From NCBI GenBank assembly GCA_007026445.1, contig VDMD01000003.1, positions 992,001-1,056,000 of the forward strand: a DNA stretch of 64,000 bases, given 5' to 3'. The notes under the pieces are model-generated. The model was not told the origin of the DNA, did no database searches, and worked only from the letters and a program-made list of their open reading frames with translations. A program made the position numbers and the translations under genes. The first letter of the stretch is position 1; every line of letters starts with the position of its first letter. Shown here one piece after another: positions 22,826-34,453 of this stretch. This DNA comes from Schizophyllum amplum. Taxonomy: Eukaryota > Basidiomycota > Agaricomycetes > Agaricales > Schizophyllaceae.

Positions 22826-24960
22826 TTAGATGAGCTCGGTCTCGCGAAGATGCTCGCGGATGAGACTCGTGTGAACTGACCGGGTACCGTCAGCATGAGG
22901 TGTGAGTAACCGAGAAGTCTGATCCAGCAGCTCACCAGCTACGAGAAGCGCAGTCGTCGCTTTCGTGTCCTGTCTGCAGCATGAGCAGAGGCGCTCGGAA
23001 TAGCAGTATCATACGCACTATAGCAGCGGTTGAATAACAAATGAAGGGACGTTGTACTGAACACGCAAGTCAGTAAGTCGGATGCCTGGTAGGGAACGCA
23101 GCGTACTGGGGGATAGCTTTCTCTAGACGAAAGGTCAGCCATCAATCTTCAGGTCACGCGTACAACGATACTCACCTGGTTGATTTTGAAGCGCTCACGA
23201 AAGTCTAGGTTTCCGTCAACAGAGCTGAGAGAGACACTCGACGGCAGAAGAAATCACTCACAAGTCGTTACATGCTCAACTTCATTGGGTGCGTCACCAT
23301 AACTGGGCACCCAGTCCTTCACTTGGACACCTGCCTTCAAGGTCTCCTCCAGTAAATCACGCTGTACGAGCGTCAGACAACGTTACGAGCAGATCACATT
23401 CCTCCGCGCACCTTATTTAGAAACAGGATAAGGCTACAATTCTGCAACAATTTATTTGCGCAGATCATTTTCCAGAGACCTAGAGTATCTTCCTGGGAGC
23501 ACGTTAGCGCGACTCTAGCGAAGAACTTAGTAGAGCTCACGAGGCGATTGGTCCGTGGGTCGTCGGGGAGCATCATGTTGAACGATAGCGGGGCCAGGAA
23601 CAGAATAGCTTGGGCTGTGGTTCGTTAGTGGAGTAACGCTTCGACCAGCAAGAAGCGTACCGTCATCGAAATAGGGTATCCACTGATGCCGCTGGGAGAA
23701 GGATGAGAGCGCCGCCTATCGTATGCATCGGAAGACCGACATACCGTGCTCTTGCTACCACTGACGTCCGTGATATAGAAATCGGAACCTACGGCCGAGG
23801 CGTTTAACAGCTAGCCATATAGACATGACAGCTCTCACCTGGCAAGCCCTTCTCCATAACAAAGTGGTGTTCCTCGACGCCGACGGTGCGTATGCGTGCA
23901 CGGATAATGTCAGCTGGCCAGCAAATAGCGTGAGTAACGCTGCACGGTGTGCATAGCTCGGAGCCGACACACTATCTGTAGGCTCGTAATCTGCCGCTGC
24001 GACGCGTGTGATGTCGCTGAGGAAGCTGCGGCGGGCATCCTTGTGATCAGCGGGAGTATATGCGCGTTTCCATGACAAAACGTACAAGCCCGGCGTCTGT
24101 TCGACGTTCGCGCCTATACTGCGCAAGGTGTCCTGGACCCACGAGTCCTCCCACATGTCCAGGATTTGGTCCTTCGAGGCCGTGAGGAGGTTCTCGTTGT
24201 CCCCAAATCCTTGACGTAGGCGGGGTGTCGCGGAGCGGTTCTTCAGCATGCCGTTCAACGTCGTCTTCCATCCCCCGCCGGCGCGCACGCATACATCCGC
24301 GTAGTCCTCGTTGAGCGTATCAGTCGTCAACTCACGCTTCAGACTCTCTTCCATTGCGAGTAAAGGGGAAAGCGCGAGACGATAGCGGCGGACAGGGCTC
24401 CCTAATGCGGAAGAATCTTGATGAGAGGTGGCTTGCGCGACCGCAAATTCGAGGTACGCCAGGACGCGCTTGATCGTGCTGCAGGGCCCGCATTAGATAT
24501 ATATGTACAGTAAGAAAATTTGCCACGCACCTGATCACGTTCAACTGGATGATGGTCCGCCAGGCGAACCGCTCAGCACTAAACCTAGTAGGGGTGAAGG
24601 CCATCTGAAAGTCTTAAATTCGATCAGCATCTGCAACAGGGAGGGATGCAGTAGTACTCACTTTTGACGAGGGAGGTCTACATGTTCCGTTTAATCCAAG
24701 TATTGATTCTGCATAACGATTTATACGCGCCTTTCCAGACTCCGATTGCCCTACGTGATGCTCAGCCACTGTCTCGCGAGGTTCAACACAGAGCGCGCAC
24801 CTAGCAGAAGTAACTTAATCGCCCTCCGCTTCTTGTCCAAGGACCTCTTCGTCTCCTGCAACTCAACGTCTATGTCCCGCGAGCGTTGTTGGGCGCGCCG
24901 CATCTCCGCCTGGCGCGCTTGCTCCTCCGTGGGAACATTGTGGCGAACGACAGTCGGCAT
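22826..24960 (-). CDS. divergent G protein alpha subunit (G-alpha-4-like)
   Basis: This is a heterotrimeric G protein alpha subunit expected at the inner face of the plasma membrane, coupling receptors to signalling. The start at 24960 opens MPTVVRHNVPTEEQARQAEM, followed by a charged helix (QQRSRDIDVELQETKRSLDK) and the P-loop AIKLLLLGQSESGKA. Later pieces are MAFTPTRFSAERFAWRTIIQ, ILDMWEDSWVQDTLRSIGAN, SFLSDITRVAAADYEPTD, switch I IIRARIRTVGVEEHHFVMEK, G3 FYITDVSGSKST, LWKMICANKLLQNCSLIL, G4 FLNKRDLLEETL, G5-like STAAIDTKATTALLVAV and the end HTSLIREHLRETELI. About ten small introns split it. Oddities: the P-loop Ser/Thr after GK reads as Ala, and the catalytic Gln of G3 (DVGGQ in the family) is Ser. 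A GC..AG intron could restore Thr but breaks the downstream frame. Expanded basidiomycete G-alpha families do contain such divergent members. Confidence 0.78.
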
Positions 24961-25551
24961 CGCACAGTCCAATATTCTGTAAGATCGGCAAGCTGAAGGG
25001 GAAGCGGTGAAGGCGAAGGACGAGTTGCGCACAGACTTATCTATATGGGACCCGGGGCTGGCGCAAGATAGCGCAAACGACGCTGATTCCGTGGCGCCTT
25101 GCGGTGGCCGAAATAACATGACGCCCCATCTCAGATCCCCAGGGGAAGTCTTCGCGCTCACAACCGCGTGGACATTTAGCCGTAAACGTGGCTCATGGGA
25201 AGATCATTCCGTGACTGACAACCATCTCCGAAGTCATTCAGTCCGCTGAGTTGTGGGTCCAACTCATTTGCCTCCACCGATCGGCTCGCCTGCAATTTTC
25301 ATGCCATGTCATGGCCATGCAAATACACGCCGAGCGAGAAGAGAAAGTGGACAATACATACATCTCGAGAACGGGACGCAACAACGACACCAGGGGAGAA
25401 AACTTCGGCCTTCAACGGCTAGACGGCATCCCCATTGAAGGAAAACGTACATCAGCACGATACATCAACAGACATTCAACAGACACATTAGATAGAGCAC
25501 AGTCAGCAGGTATAGATAGATAGACTTATCAAGCGACAATGGCGGACCGGT
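24961..25551. other. intergenic region between G-alpha and PMS1
   Basis: This gap separates the G-alpha start and the PMS1 stop, both on the minus strand. The G-alpha upstream frame stays open for some codons but has no ATG that adds a family feature. No other gene was seen. Confidence 0.5.
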
Positions 25552-28500
25552 TCAGCAAGAGAGCGTGAGTGCACCCCAGTCGATCGGTCTTGCGCGCCTT
25601 ACGTCGACCGCAAAGGCATCGAGGTCGATGAGATGGCGCATCGTAGGGCGCCCATGAGGACAGTTCCAAGGCTGGTCCATTGTTCCCATATGCTGTACCA
25701 CCTGTCAACGCCGGAGGTAAGCACCAGCACAGGCAATTGCCAGCGCATCGCGCCAAAAGCCCAACCACTGACCGAGACCATCCGCCCTTTCGTCAGCGGC
25801 ATGCCGATCATCACGCTCTTCCTGCACGCCCGCGAAGCAAACATCGCACGCGCCTTCGAGCAGCGCACTGCCGCTCCGCCGGGCGCGTCGTGCAGCAGGT
25901 GGATGAGCTCCTCAAGATCTGTCATCCACGTGAGCAACAAACCGACAGTGGCATGAATTGACCTCGTACCGCGCATGTCAAACGTCGTCGACTTGCTGAC
26001 CGGCTGGGCCACCAGGCGCAGCCGCGCGCCGCCATCACTGTCGGGCGCCGCTTTGGTGACCTCTACCTCGAAACCGTTCTGCCGCAAGACATCGAGGCGG
26101 TCTAGCGCGATCAGCTCGTCTGCTGCAGTAAGTTCCAGTGGACGTGGCCTGCAGGTATGTCAGGCGTCTCGCAGGCTGACAGAGATCGACATAAGGCTCA
26201 CCTGAGCAGCCGTTGGGACTCGATCTTCGTCGTCTGCTGCAAAGTCTCAAAATTGTACTTCTCGTCCGACGCGTGTTGGTCGATAATGAAGAGGTCGTCC
26301 AATGTCGGGTCATCCTGGCTCGACGACTGCCTGCGGCGCCGCGCGATGATGAAGCCGCGATTGAACTGACCAACCACATCCATGCTTGCGAAGTCGCTCT
26401 TTTCAATGACACGCGCAAGTGCGTTAGCCGCGCTCTCCGCGTCGTCCGTATTCGCCAGGCCAGCGTCGGCGAAGAAAGCATTGTCGAGGGAACCACCTGC
26501 AGTGTTCTCTTGTTGAAAACGTCCATGTGTGAATAGAGCCTCCCGTAGTTTGTCGCACGCAGACGCAGTTCGTTCCATTGTCACTTCCATCACCACGTCG
26601 CCAGAATTGCTGTCTTGTCGCTGAATTTCCGGTTCCTCAGTCTCGTCCTCATCCATTGCAGGGAAATCGTCACTGGATACGACTGCAGCGGCGTCTGGTG
26701 AATTGGTACCGGACGAACGCGCTGATCCGGCTCCAAACCTCGAAGCGGACTCGTCCTCTGCATCCGATATAAGGTCAATGACTCCTTCGCTGAACGGAGA
26801 AACAGCTTTTTCCTCGACCTTGACCCCCACGGGAGTGCCTTCCGAGATTTTGATGGTGGGGTCACCCCTGGAGCTGCGTCGGCGCCGTATCCGCTTTCGC
26901 GGAAGTTCGATGTCAACATCGCCTTCACTGAGCTTGTCGCGCGGGTCGCCAATGGCATCGTCTGGCACGCCCTCTGCTGCGGGAGCATACTCAGCCTCAT
27001 TCTCGACGTCGCGATCGCTGTACGCATCGGCCAACGTATTGTCTACTGCCATCTCCTCATCGTCTTCTTGCATCTTGTCCTCGATATCTGCCAAATCGTT
27101 CGCATCGTCCGTCGAGTTCGTGACATCGCCCATTTGGTCGTTCATTCTCCGGCTGCCCGCCATTGCAAACCCAACGAGCTGCGAGCGCATACTAATTTGC
27201 GATGCGAGTCCTTGCTCGCCTTTCGCCTTGTGACTCGATGTATTCGCCGGCGGGCTTGACAGGGACACCTGCGACGCGGATGCGCGGGTCCCCTTCTTAC
27301 GGCTGCCGCTCGAAAACCAGCGGCCCTCTACGGAGCGCACGTCCTTGGCTTGCCGGAATGTATCTGGCGTCCTGAGCACTTCTGTGCCGGGCGCATCGCG
27401 CTCCTTCACGTCAGACGCCGCGCTCTCTTCCAGGCCAGTTGCCGCGCCAGGCGTCTCGCTTTCTCCTCGTCGCCTCTTCCGTGACGGCATATCCACATCC
27501 TCCTCCTCCTCGGCCTTCTTCGTAGGTTCTTGGAAGGAGGACGATGAGGCGCTCGTTCTGCGCCTCGCCGTTTCAAGGTCAGATGATTGGCTCCACGATA
27601 TATGCGCAACGCTGAGTTCGACGTCCATTGTGTCTGGCGGGGACGAAGGAGTGTCGTCGCTCTGGACCTGAAGAGGAGGGTTGCAGCCAGGAGCAGACAC
27701 AGTTGTGGCCGTAAAGTGAGAAGCAGCGGACGAAACAGGAGGATCGTCAAGTGCACTGGCGTGGTGCAGACATGGTTCCGTTTCTTTGTCCCCGCCTTCA
27801 GTAGCGCAGCGACTTTGAGGCGGCTCAACAAGGTCAATTTCCGTTGTCATGAGCACCTCGTCATCTTCGGCGGCAGGCGTAGCGTTTATTGGCCGCATGC
27901 CATCACTTGCACCGCGCGTCTGTTCAGCCTCCCGCACAGGGGACGACGAGCGGCTGGACGAGGACGTCCGCATTGTCGGCGTAGGCACTGAAGAGCTGTC
28001 CGTCATCTTTGCACTATTCGTCCTCCTCGCTTGCGTGAACGTCATGGGAAGGTTTGTCTGCGTCATCTGGCTAGCGGAAACATCGTACATGGAGCGCGCC
28101 GGCGCAAACGCAGTCTCGAGGGCGGTCTGCATAAGCGTTAGCCTTTGACACAACGCGAAGTATAAGCATTGGGCTACACGCTTACCTTGAACGCAGCGAT
28201 CAGGTTTGCCTCATGGTGCAGAAAGATGGTGCGCTTGTCCGGGCTGACGTTGATGTCGCAGGATCCTGCACATAAGTCAACTCATATAGTCGAGAGGACT
28301 GTCCATACGATTACTGCTTACCCGTCGGTATGATAAAGTCTGCAACCAAGAATGCCGATTGAGTAGCGTTGAACGACTTGTAGACCTCGTTGAAAGCTTT
28401 TTGAATCTTGTGGTAGTCAGCACGATGTTCTTTGTAGAGGACGACACATCGTAAAATACCTTATCTAGATGGCAGGGGCGCCCATTGACAAAGAAGAACT

Positions 28501-29635
28501 GTCGATCTGTCCCAGTGCGTCCGGCGCCGACTATAAACTTCGAGACCAGGCCTTTCACGGCGACATGGATGAGCGTTGCGTCGGCAGCGCTGTTGCTATG
28601 TTCAAAGTGTCAACCGAGTATACGGTGGACGATGACTCAGGGGCACTCACGGGTCCAATCTGCGCATCGACATCTTGTCGCGCTCTACGTCGAACGCAAG
28701 GTCAAGGTCCACGACATAGTCGAGGGCGCGTGGGCCCCATAAAGCTGTCACGGAGGAACGACAGGATGCAAGACCTTGTGTGCGAATTTGCACCGACTTC
28801 GACCTTCAAAAAAGAAGCGGATCAGCAGCTCGAAGGACATAAAATACGCCAAAACGTACCCTTTATCCATCTGGTTGCTCACAGTCAGCTTTACTGGCCG
28901 TCCCTCATTGGAGACACACGGACCGAGGGCGTACGCATTCAGCAGGTGCAGCGCCTTCCCGAACTCCCGCTTCGCGTTGCGTTCGAATTCCTTGCGGCGT
29001 ACAGGAAGTGGAGCGAAGATATTCGAGAGCTGGATGGTGGTGCCGCGCTATGTCCCCACATTAACGGCACGAACGCGATATTGGTGGCCACCGTCGCGCA
29101 CCTGCCTGGCCACCTTGTTGCGGCGCTTGATATGCCCGTTCCTGTCCACCTCGAGCGTGTCGCCCATGGGGGGCTGCGTCGCGGTCGTAATGGTGAAGCC
29201 ATCGCACAACGCGCATAACGAGGAGAGCGCTTCGCCGCGAAAACCAAATGTGCGCACGGTAGTGAGATCTTCGAAAGCGGAGAGCTTGGATGTATGGTGC
29301 TTCAACGCTGCATACCCATGTCAATCACTGCACTGCGCGCCACCGGTCATACAAACACACCTATGCCCTCAAAGTCCTTCTCCTGGACGCCAGAACCATT
29401 GTCGACGACTTCTATGGACTTGAGACCGTGGTTTTTGAACCTGACCTCTACAACATTGTCAGCAACGCGCTTGCGGACGGGGAAGCACGCGCTGACCAAT
29501 GTTGGTCGCGCCTGCATCCAGGCTGTTCTCCAGCAACTCCTTGACGGCCGTCTGAAGGTCAATAACCACCTGTCCAGAGGTGATTCGGTGGACAGACGCC
29601 CTGTCGATCGCTTTAATGCTCGTGTCTGCCGCCAT
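25552..29635 (-). CDS. PMS1: DNA mismatch repair protein PMS1 (MutL homologue, PMS2-type)
   Basis: This is the nuclear MutL-alpha subunit that pairs with Mlh1 and nicks DNA in mismatch repair. The start at 29635 opens [20 protein letters not shown]. The GHKL ATPase half shows [34 protein letters not shown] and a conserved [17 protein letters not shown] stretch after splicing. A long acidic, Ser-rich linker fills one large exon (about 26200-28150). The C-terminal endonuclease half has [12 protein letters not shown], the metal-binding DQHAxxExxxxE motif as [28 protein letters not shown] (ACR motif) and [17 protein letters not shown] (CPHGRP motif). The nuclease motifs are all present, so it is PMS1/PMS2 rather than MLH1. 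The end at GALTLSC with TGA at 25552 is the simplest reading; a late intron could change the last 20 residues. About 1,100 residues. Confidence 0.92.
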
Positions 29636-30411
29636 GCTGGCGCGACGAAAGCAGAAGGCAAGGTGAAGAACAATGGCCGCCCTTCCGGGCCGGGCCTGCA
29701 CGCGGCGCCACTTGAACTAAGTACTTTATCCACATTTAGCGCTCAGCGTTGGCTCACGCCACCAGGGTCCAGCAGCCTGACATCTATCACCTTTCAAGCA
29801 CTCAAAAGTGTACAAAATGTACCCAGCAATTGAATATCAAGGGTATGTACATAGGTTGAAGCAAAGATAAATAGCAATGAAAACAGCGGGTCATTGTCCG
29901 CCGCCCATCACTGTATGCAATAACCATGCGCTGGGAAGGTATACACGACATGGTTAAACCACATAAACAAGGGTAGATGTAATGTAAAAAGACCGTGAGT
30001 TTAGTCTGTATGTGAGCAGCCTGAGACGTAGCCACTTGCGAGATTAGCCAGGTGAAGAGACCAGCCAGGTAAAAGCCACGGCTGAACCCCACGGCGGCTA
30101 GTCCAGAGTGCAAGAGGCTAGTCGATGGATGAGAGGGCGGATAGGGAGGGTAAAGGAGAGGCAGCACCAGCTCGTGTGAAGTAGGAAGGCGGAAAGGGTG
30201 GATGTACAATACAGGAATAACCAGATACCAGAACCAAGATAAGGACGATCGACCAAGACGGATAAGGGACGCCCAAGACGACCAGGAAGCGCGCACCGCG
30301 GAAAAGCCATCGAGGGCCCGCCATGACGCCCCGCGGCGCACGACCCACTAAGAATACACCAGCGCCCAGGTCGGATTGTTATGTACACGACGCGTTGAGT
30401 GTGCGGCGCAT
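29636..30411. other. intergenic region
   Basis: This gap lies between the PMS1 start and the stop of the next minus-strand gene. The short open frames at 29802-30388 lack family features. It probably holds the PMS1 promoter and the neighbour's 3' UTR. Confidence 0.5.
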
Positions 30412-32070
30412 CTACTGGGCGAAGCCTGGGACAGGCGGCGCGCCCGCGTTCTCATCCTCATCGTACAGCACGCGCATGCCCGCGGCATTATACCGTGTGG
30501 GCTGCGCGGAGGAGGTCGGATACGTGATCGGCGCGAAGCCGTCTGCATTGAAAGTGGCTGCCGTCGTCGAGTTAACCTGGCGTGCGGCCGCGTACGCCTT
30601 CATCATGTCGTCCGGGCTCATCACGCTCTCCGGGACCGGCTGCATAGGCATCATGCCGACGGGGCTCTGTGGCGGGACCGGGAGTGAATAGGGCTGGGGG
30701 ACGGGCATGGACATGACGGGCGGGAACATGAGCTCCCCGCTTTCCTCCTCCGGCGAGGCGGGGGCGCCTTGGTTGCCGGTGCGCATCACTGTAAAATTGT
30801 CAGGGAGTTTTGGCAAAGACAACAAGGGAACTCACTGCTTAAAGCAGGAAGCTCGTTGATGTCGTCCGACGTCAGCGTGAAAGCACCGACAGTCTGTGTT
30901 GGGCTCATCATGCCGATAGAATTATCGGACGAGTCAGAGTCCTGGCGTGTCGGAAGCGGTGGCGCGTTCATGGCGGTATGGAATGAGCGGCTGGCACCAT
31001 TCATCGAATACGCCGACCTCCTAGCATCAATTGAGGGTCGGAGGTTCGGGCCATCCGCGAAGGAGACACGCGACACGCGCGGTGCTTGCCCATCCACGTA
31101 CGAGACGCGCGAGACCCGCTCCCCGTCGTGGCTTGACACGATGGTGTGGCGAAGGTGCGAGATGGGCACGTTCTCCTGCTGGTACATCTGCGGGGTAGCA
31201 TCGAAGCCCGCGTGGCCGCTCTCTGCGACCCCGCTGCCGATGCTGCTAGTGGGACGGATATTGCCGAAGGAGAAGCTCGAGAGACGGTTGCTTGCAGAGT
31301 CGCCAGATACAGCCATGGAGTTGCGGATCGCCGCCTGCGCGCCCGCCGGGGACATACTTTTCCAATCCGCGGAGATGGTCGACATGCGCTTGTCAACGGC
31401 CTCGCTGAAGCGCTTGCGCTTCTCCTGTCCGCGCTTGCGGCTTATCCTGAAATACGCCGCGATGAGGGCAGCGACGAAGAGCAGGGGCACGATCACTGCG
31501 GCCGTGGTTGCACCTTTCGACAGTCCCTTGCTCGTCTGCTCCGACGCGTCGCTGTTCACAGTCGTGATGCCGCTGTCGTTGCTGGCTAACGAAGTGTCCG
31601 CCGACTCCGGGGTCCCGGTATCCGGCTCTTCGTACGTAGCCGTAAACACGGGTCCTGCGGGGTACGGGCTGAGGAAGGGCGCGGTGCCCGCCTCGACGAT
31701 GGACAACTGGAGTTTCTGCAAAGACGTCGCGTTCCACCAGCGGGGCTTGAGTTCGGCGTCGTATTGACCATCACTAAACGTTACACCCTCCCAGATGTGG
31801 ATGCGGGAGGACTGGGTGCCGGGGGCATATAGATAGATGTCTGCTTGTGCGCTGCTGAGGCAGCTCGTGTCCCAGGAGATGCTCAGGGTTTCCAAGGAGT
31901 CGATCTTCTTTCCGCTGGTTGGCTCCTTGTAGAAGCCACCGTTGTTGCAGGCTGCTCGATAGCTTTAATATTGCTCGTAGAATTGATTCCCTGCACGCAC
32001 CTGAATCTGCTCTCTTCTGAACTGCTGCGCGCTGAGTCTTCCTGTGCTTAGTGAGATGGGTAGACCCCAT
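30412..32070 (-). CDS. single-pass membrane protein with Ser/Pro-rich cytoplasmic tail
   Basis: I do not recognise a named family, though the layout resembles fungal single-span surface proteins. The start at 32070 opens MGSTHLTKHRKTQRAAVQKR. An intron of about 49 bases (32000-31952) joins KRADS to CNNGGFYKEPTSGKKIDSLE. Then come ETLSISWDTSCLSSAQADIY and a beta-rich region (IHIWEGVTFSDGQYDAELKP, FTATYEEPDTGTPES). One hydrophobic span (TTAAVIVPLLFVAALIAAYF) is followed by the basic stop-transfer RISRKRGQEKRKR. The tail is rich in Ser, Pro and Arg with repeated RVSRVSF/RVSRVSY units that look like kinase sites. A second intron near 30830-30785 leads to a Pro/Met-rich end. No N-terminal signal peptide is obvious, so the topology is inferred from the charge rule. 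Divergent from the SET/MYND gene. Confidence 0.7.
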
Positions 32071-32527
32071 TGTGAAAAGGAACGTCTGAAAGAGGGAAAC
32101 GGAAGACTCGAGAAACAGTGGGCGCCGGGGACGATGGGGAGAACTTGCCGCGAAACCCGGACGTAACAACGAACTTGATGATTCTCACGCTTCGAACTCC
32201 GCCAAACGCCAAGTGATCACTCACGGAGGATGGCACGACCAGCCCTCCTCCAGCATTTCCATGGTCAGTATAGCGCAAGACGCTGCTCAGGTGTATGTTC
32301 TGAACAAGTTCTGAACCATGGTGCTCCACCAAGTACGCAGCACCGGGCCCGCGATGGCGCACCATGCCAATTAGTGATTGGTCCGGCAAACGCCGAGACG
32401 CTTACCAACAGATCTTATCACAAAATGAACTTGGAGTCCACCGTCACTCTCACTGCGAGGTTGCCATCGTCCAGCCATCGTCCGGACCTAGCTTCTGAAC
32501 GCTGAGAAATTTGCGTTGACCTAAAAT
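32071..32527. promoter_or_regulatory. divergent promoter region, membrane protein / SET-MYND gene
   Basis: These 457 bases separate two start codons pointing away from each other, so both promoters must lie here. A pyrimidine tract ending in cag just before the minus-strand start suggests a 5' UTR intron in the membrane protein gene. No clear TATA box is seen for either. Confidence 0.5.
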
Positions 32528-34069
32528 ATGGCAGAATACTCCCAACAAAATCTCAAGCAGTTCAATATTCAGTTGAAGCCACACCCACGGGCTCGAGACC
32601 AAGTTGTTGCGGCGACTGACTTCGTCGAGGGATCTATAGTATTCGCACAACATGCCCTAGCTGTTGCTCTCCTTCCATCGGAGAAAGGTAGACGATGCGA
32701 CGCTTGTAGTCGTCTATCTGTCAGCCAATCGCTGCGTCGCTGCTCTGGATGTGCAGAATATTTTTACTGTGACGAACATTGTGAGGCGAGTCATGCGAAT
32801 CAGCTCAGCGGTATACTGATCCTCTGCGTAGGCCAGAGATATCACTGGCAGAAAAATCATAAGCGGTTGTGCAAGCCATACGCATCGTACTCCACGACCG
32901 CCCTCGGCAATCTCCCCGAGCACGCCAGAATGGACGGCATCCTCCTCTCGCACCTTCTTGCGCAGATAACGCCTGACGATCTCATCGAAGACTCGTCCCC
33001 TGTTCAGACTCTACTTTCTCTACTTCCGGGTCCGCAAGAGGAGAATCCCGCGCCACATATCTGTTACACGCCGCCTTTCGTCCCGACAGGGCTGGTGCAG
33101 TCGCTCTTCATCCGCTTTCAGAACAACAACTTTGCCATGCACTCTCATCTGTCTACATTTGGGCATGGTGTATTCCCGCTGGCCAGTCGCCTCTTCAATC
33201 ACTCCTGTGTACCGAATGCGGCCGCTCGATACATACTGAAGGCCAGAGAGCCGGTCAAGATGGAAGTAGTGGCGCTACGCCCCATAAGTGGTGGAGAAGA
33301 AGTAAGTCATCATCAGAAGGTGCCCTCCAAATACTTGACGATCTCCAGATCTGCATAACGTACCTCGACCCAGCCCTTCTTCAGACTCGACAGCAGATAT
33401 GCAAGCTGTCGTACGGCTTCGAGTGTCGCTGTTCGTCGTGTCACTTCCTAAACCGCATATCAAAATCTCGGCTCCCGGACGACGCCGACGCCGACTTCGC
33501 AGAGCTCGACGCCGCCCTCCGAGATTTATCTGGTGTTGAAGATGGGAGCATCACCCGCCTTCGCACTTCAATCTTTCAGGATTCCATCCCTTTGCACCTG
33601 TACGGCGCGTTCAAGGAGTCCTATATCTCCGCTCTCTCCAAAAGGTTCACCGATGCCGCACATGACGGGCCATATGATGTCGCACGACAAGCCGGTGCTG
33701 CGCTGCTCGCTTTCTACCTGATGGTCTACCCAGATAACTACCCACAAATCGGTGAGCATCGGTTTCTGACCGGCTTGTGTCGCTATAGCCCGACTATGCT
33801 AGCACGGTTGTGCTGGCTCGTCTTTAAAACCATGCCCGACTGTAAGACTATACGCTGACTTCCGACTCTTAGGCATGCATTTACTGGAGCTAGCAAAAGT
33901 CGTATGGAACGACATAGTGAGGAATGGGGACGATCGCGACAAGCTTCGGATGGCGCGCAATTACGCTACCGCGTCTCGGGGGGTGCTCTCCATTTTCGGA
34001 GCAGAAGGCGATGAAGGGGGGCCGCTGGGAGAACTGACACTGCTCGAAGACCTACTTTGGAACTCGTGA
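32528..34069 (+). CDS. SET and MYND domain protein (SMYD/Set5-like)
   Basis: This is a putative lysine methyltransferase with a split SET domain. The start ATG opens MAEYSQQNLKQFNIQLKPHP. The SET N part (VVAATDFVEGSIVFAQHALA) is interrupted by a MYND zinc finger: CDACSRLSVSQSLRRCSGC, YFYCDEHC, then after an intron YHWQKNHKRLC. The SET core follows with ASRLFNHSCVPNAAARYI (NHSCxPN motif), RPISGGEE, and after an intron ICITYLDPALLQTRQQICKL. The post-SET cysteines lie in GFECRCSSC. The C-terminal region (MVYPDNYPQIG, then after an intron MHLLELAKVVWNDIVR) matches the helical tail of SMYD proteins. It may methylate histones or other proteins; the substrate is unknown. The NHSCxPN motif and zinc ligands are intact. 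About 470 residues, three or four introns. Confidence 0.85.
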
Positions 34070-34453
34070 CCAGCACCGTGGAATACAAGACGCAGTCGTC
34101 TTCGAGCAGCACGCCATCACATCCTCACTTGATAGACTTCTTATCACTCTGCGCCTCGGCTGCACGTGCTTCGTCTCACAGCCAAAGGATATCTGCCGAT
34201 CTATGTCCGCACAAGCGATGCGCGAGACCAGTGTCACCACAGCTCGGGACGCATTCAACGTTGGCCGATGACAAGCAGAAGAGTGCAGTAGCGGAGCACT
34301 AGCGCCCCAATTTGTCCATCGTAGGTTTAACGTATATGAACAACATAGCGCGATGTCGCGGCAGTCAGCAAGACGCCCTCTTCGGTGAGGCCTATCGTCA
34401 TCTCATATCCTTCCTCTGTCCCAGCACCCAGACTCCTGCCTTTCTTCCTCACC
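34070..34453. other. intergenic region
   Basis: This gap of about 380 bases lies between the SET/MYND stop and the DUF4436 start. No gene, RNA or repeat is seen; it should hold the downstream gene's promoter. Confidence 0.5.
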
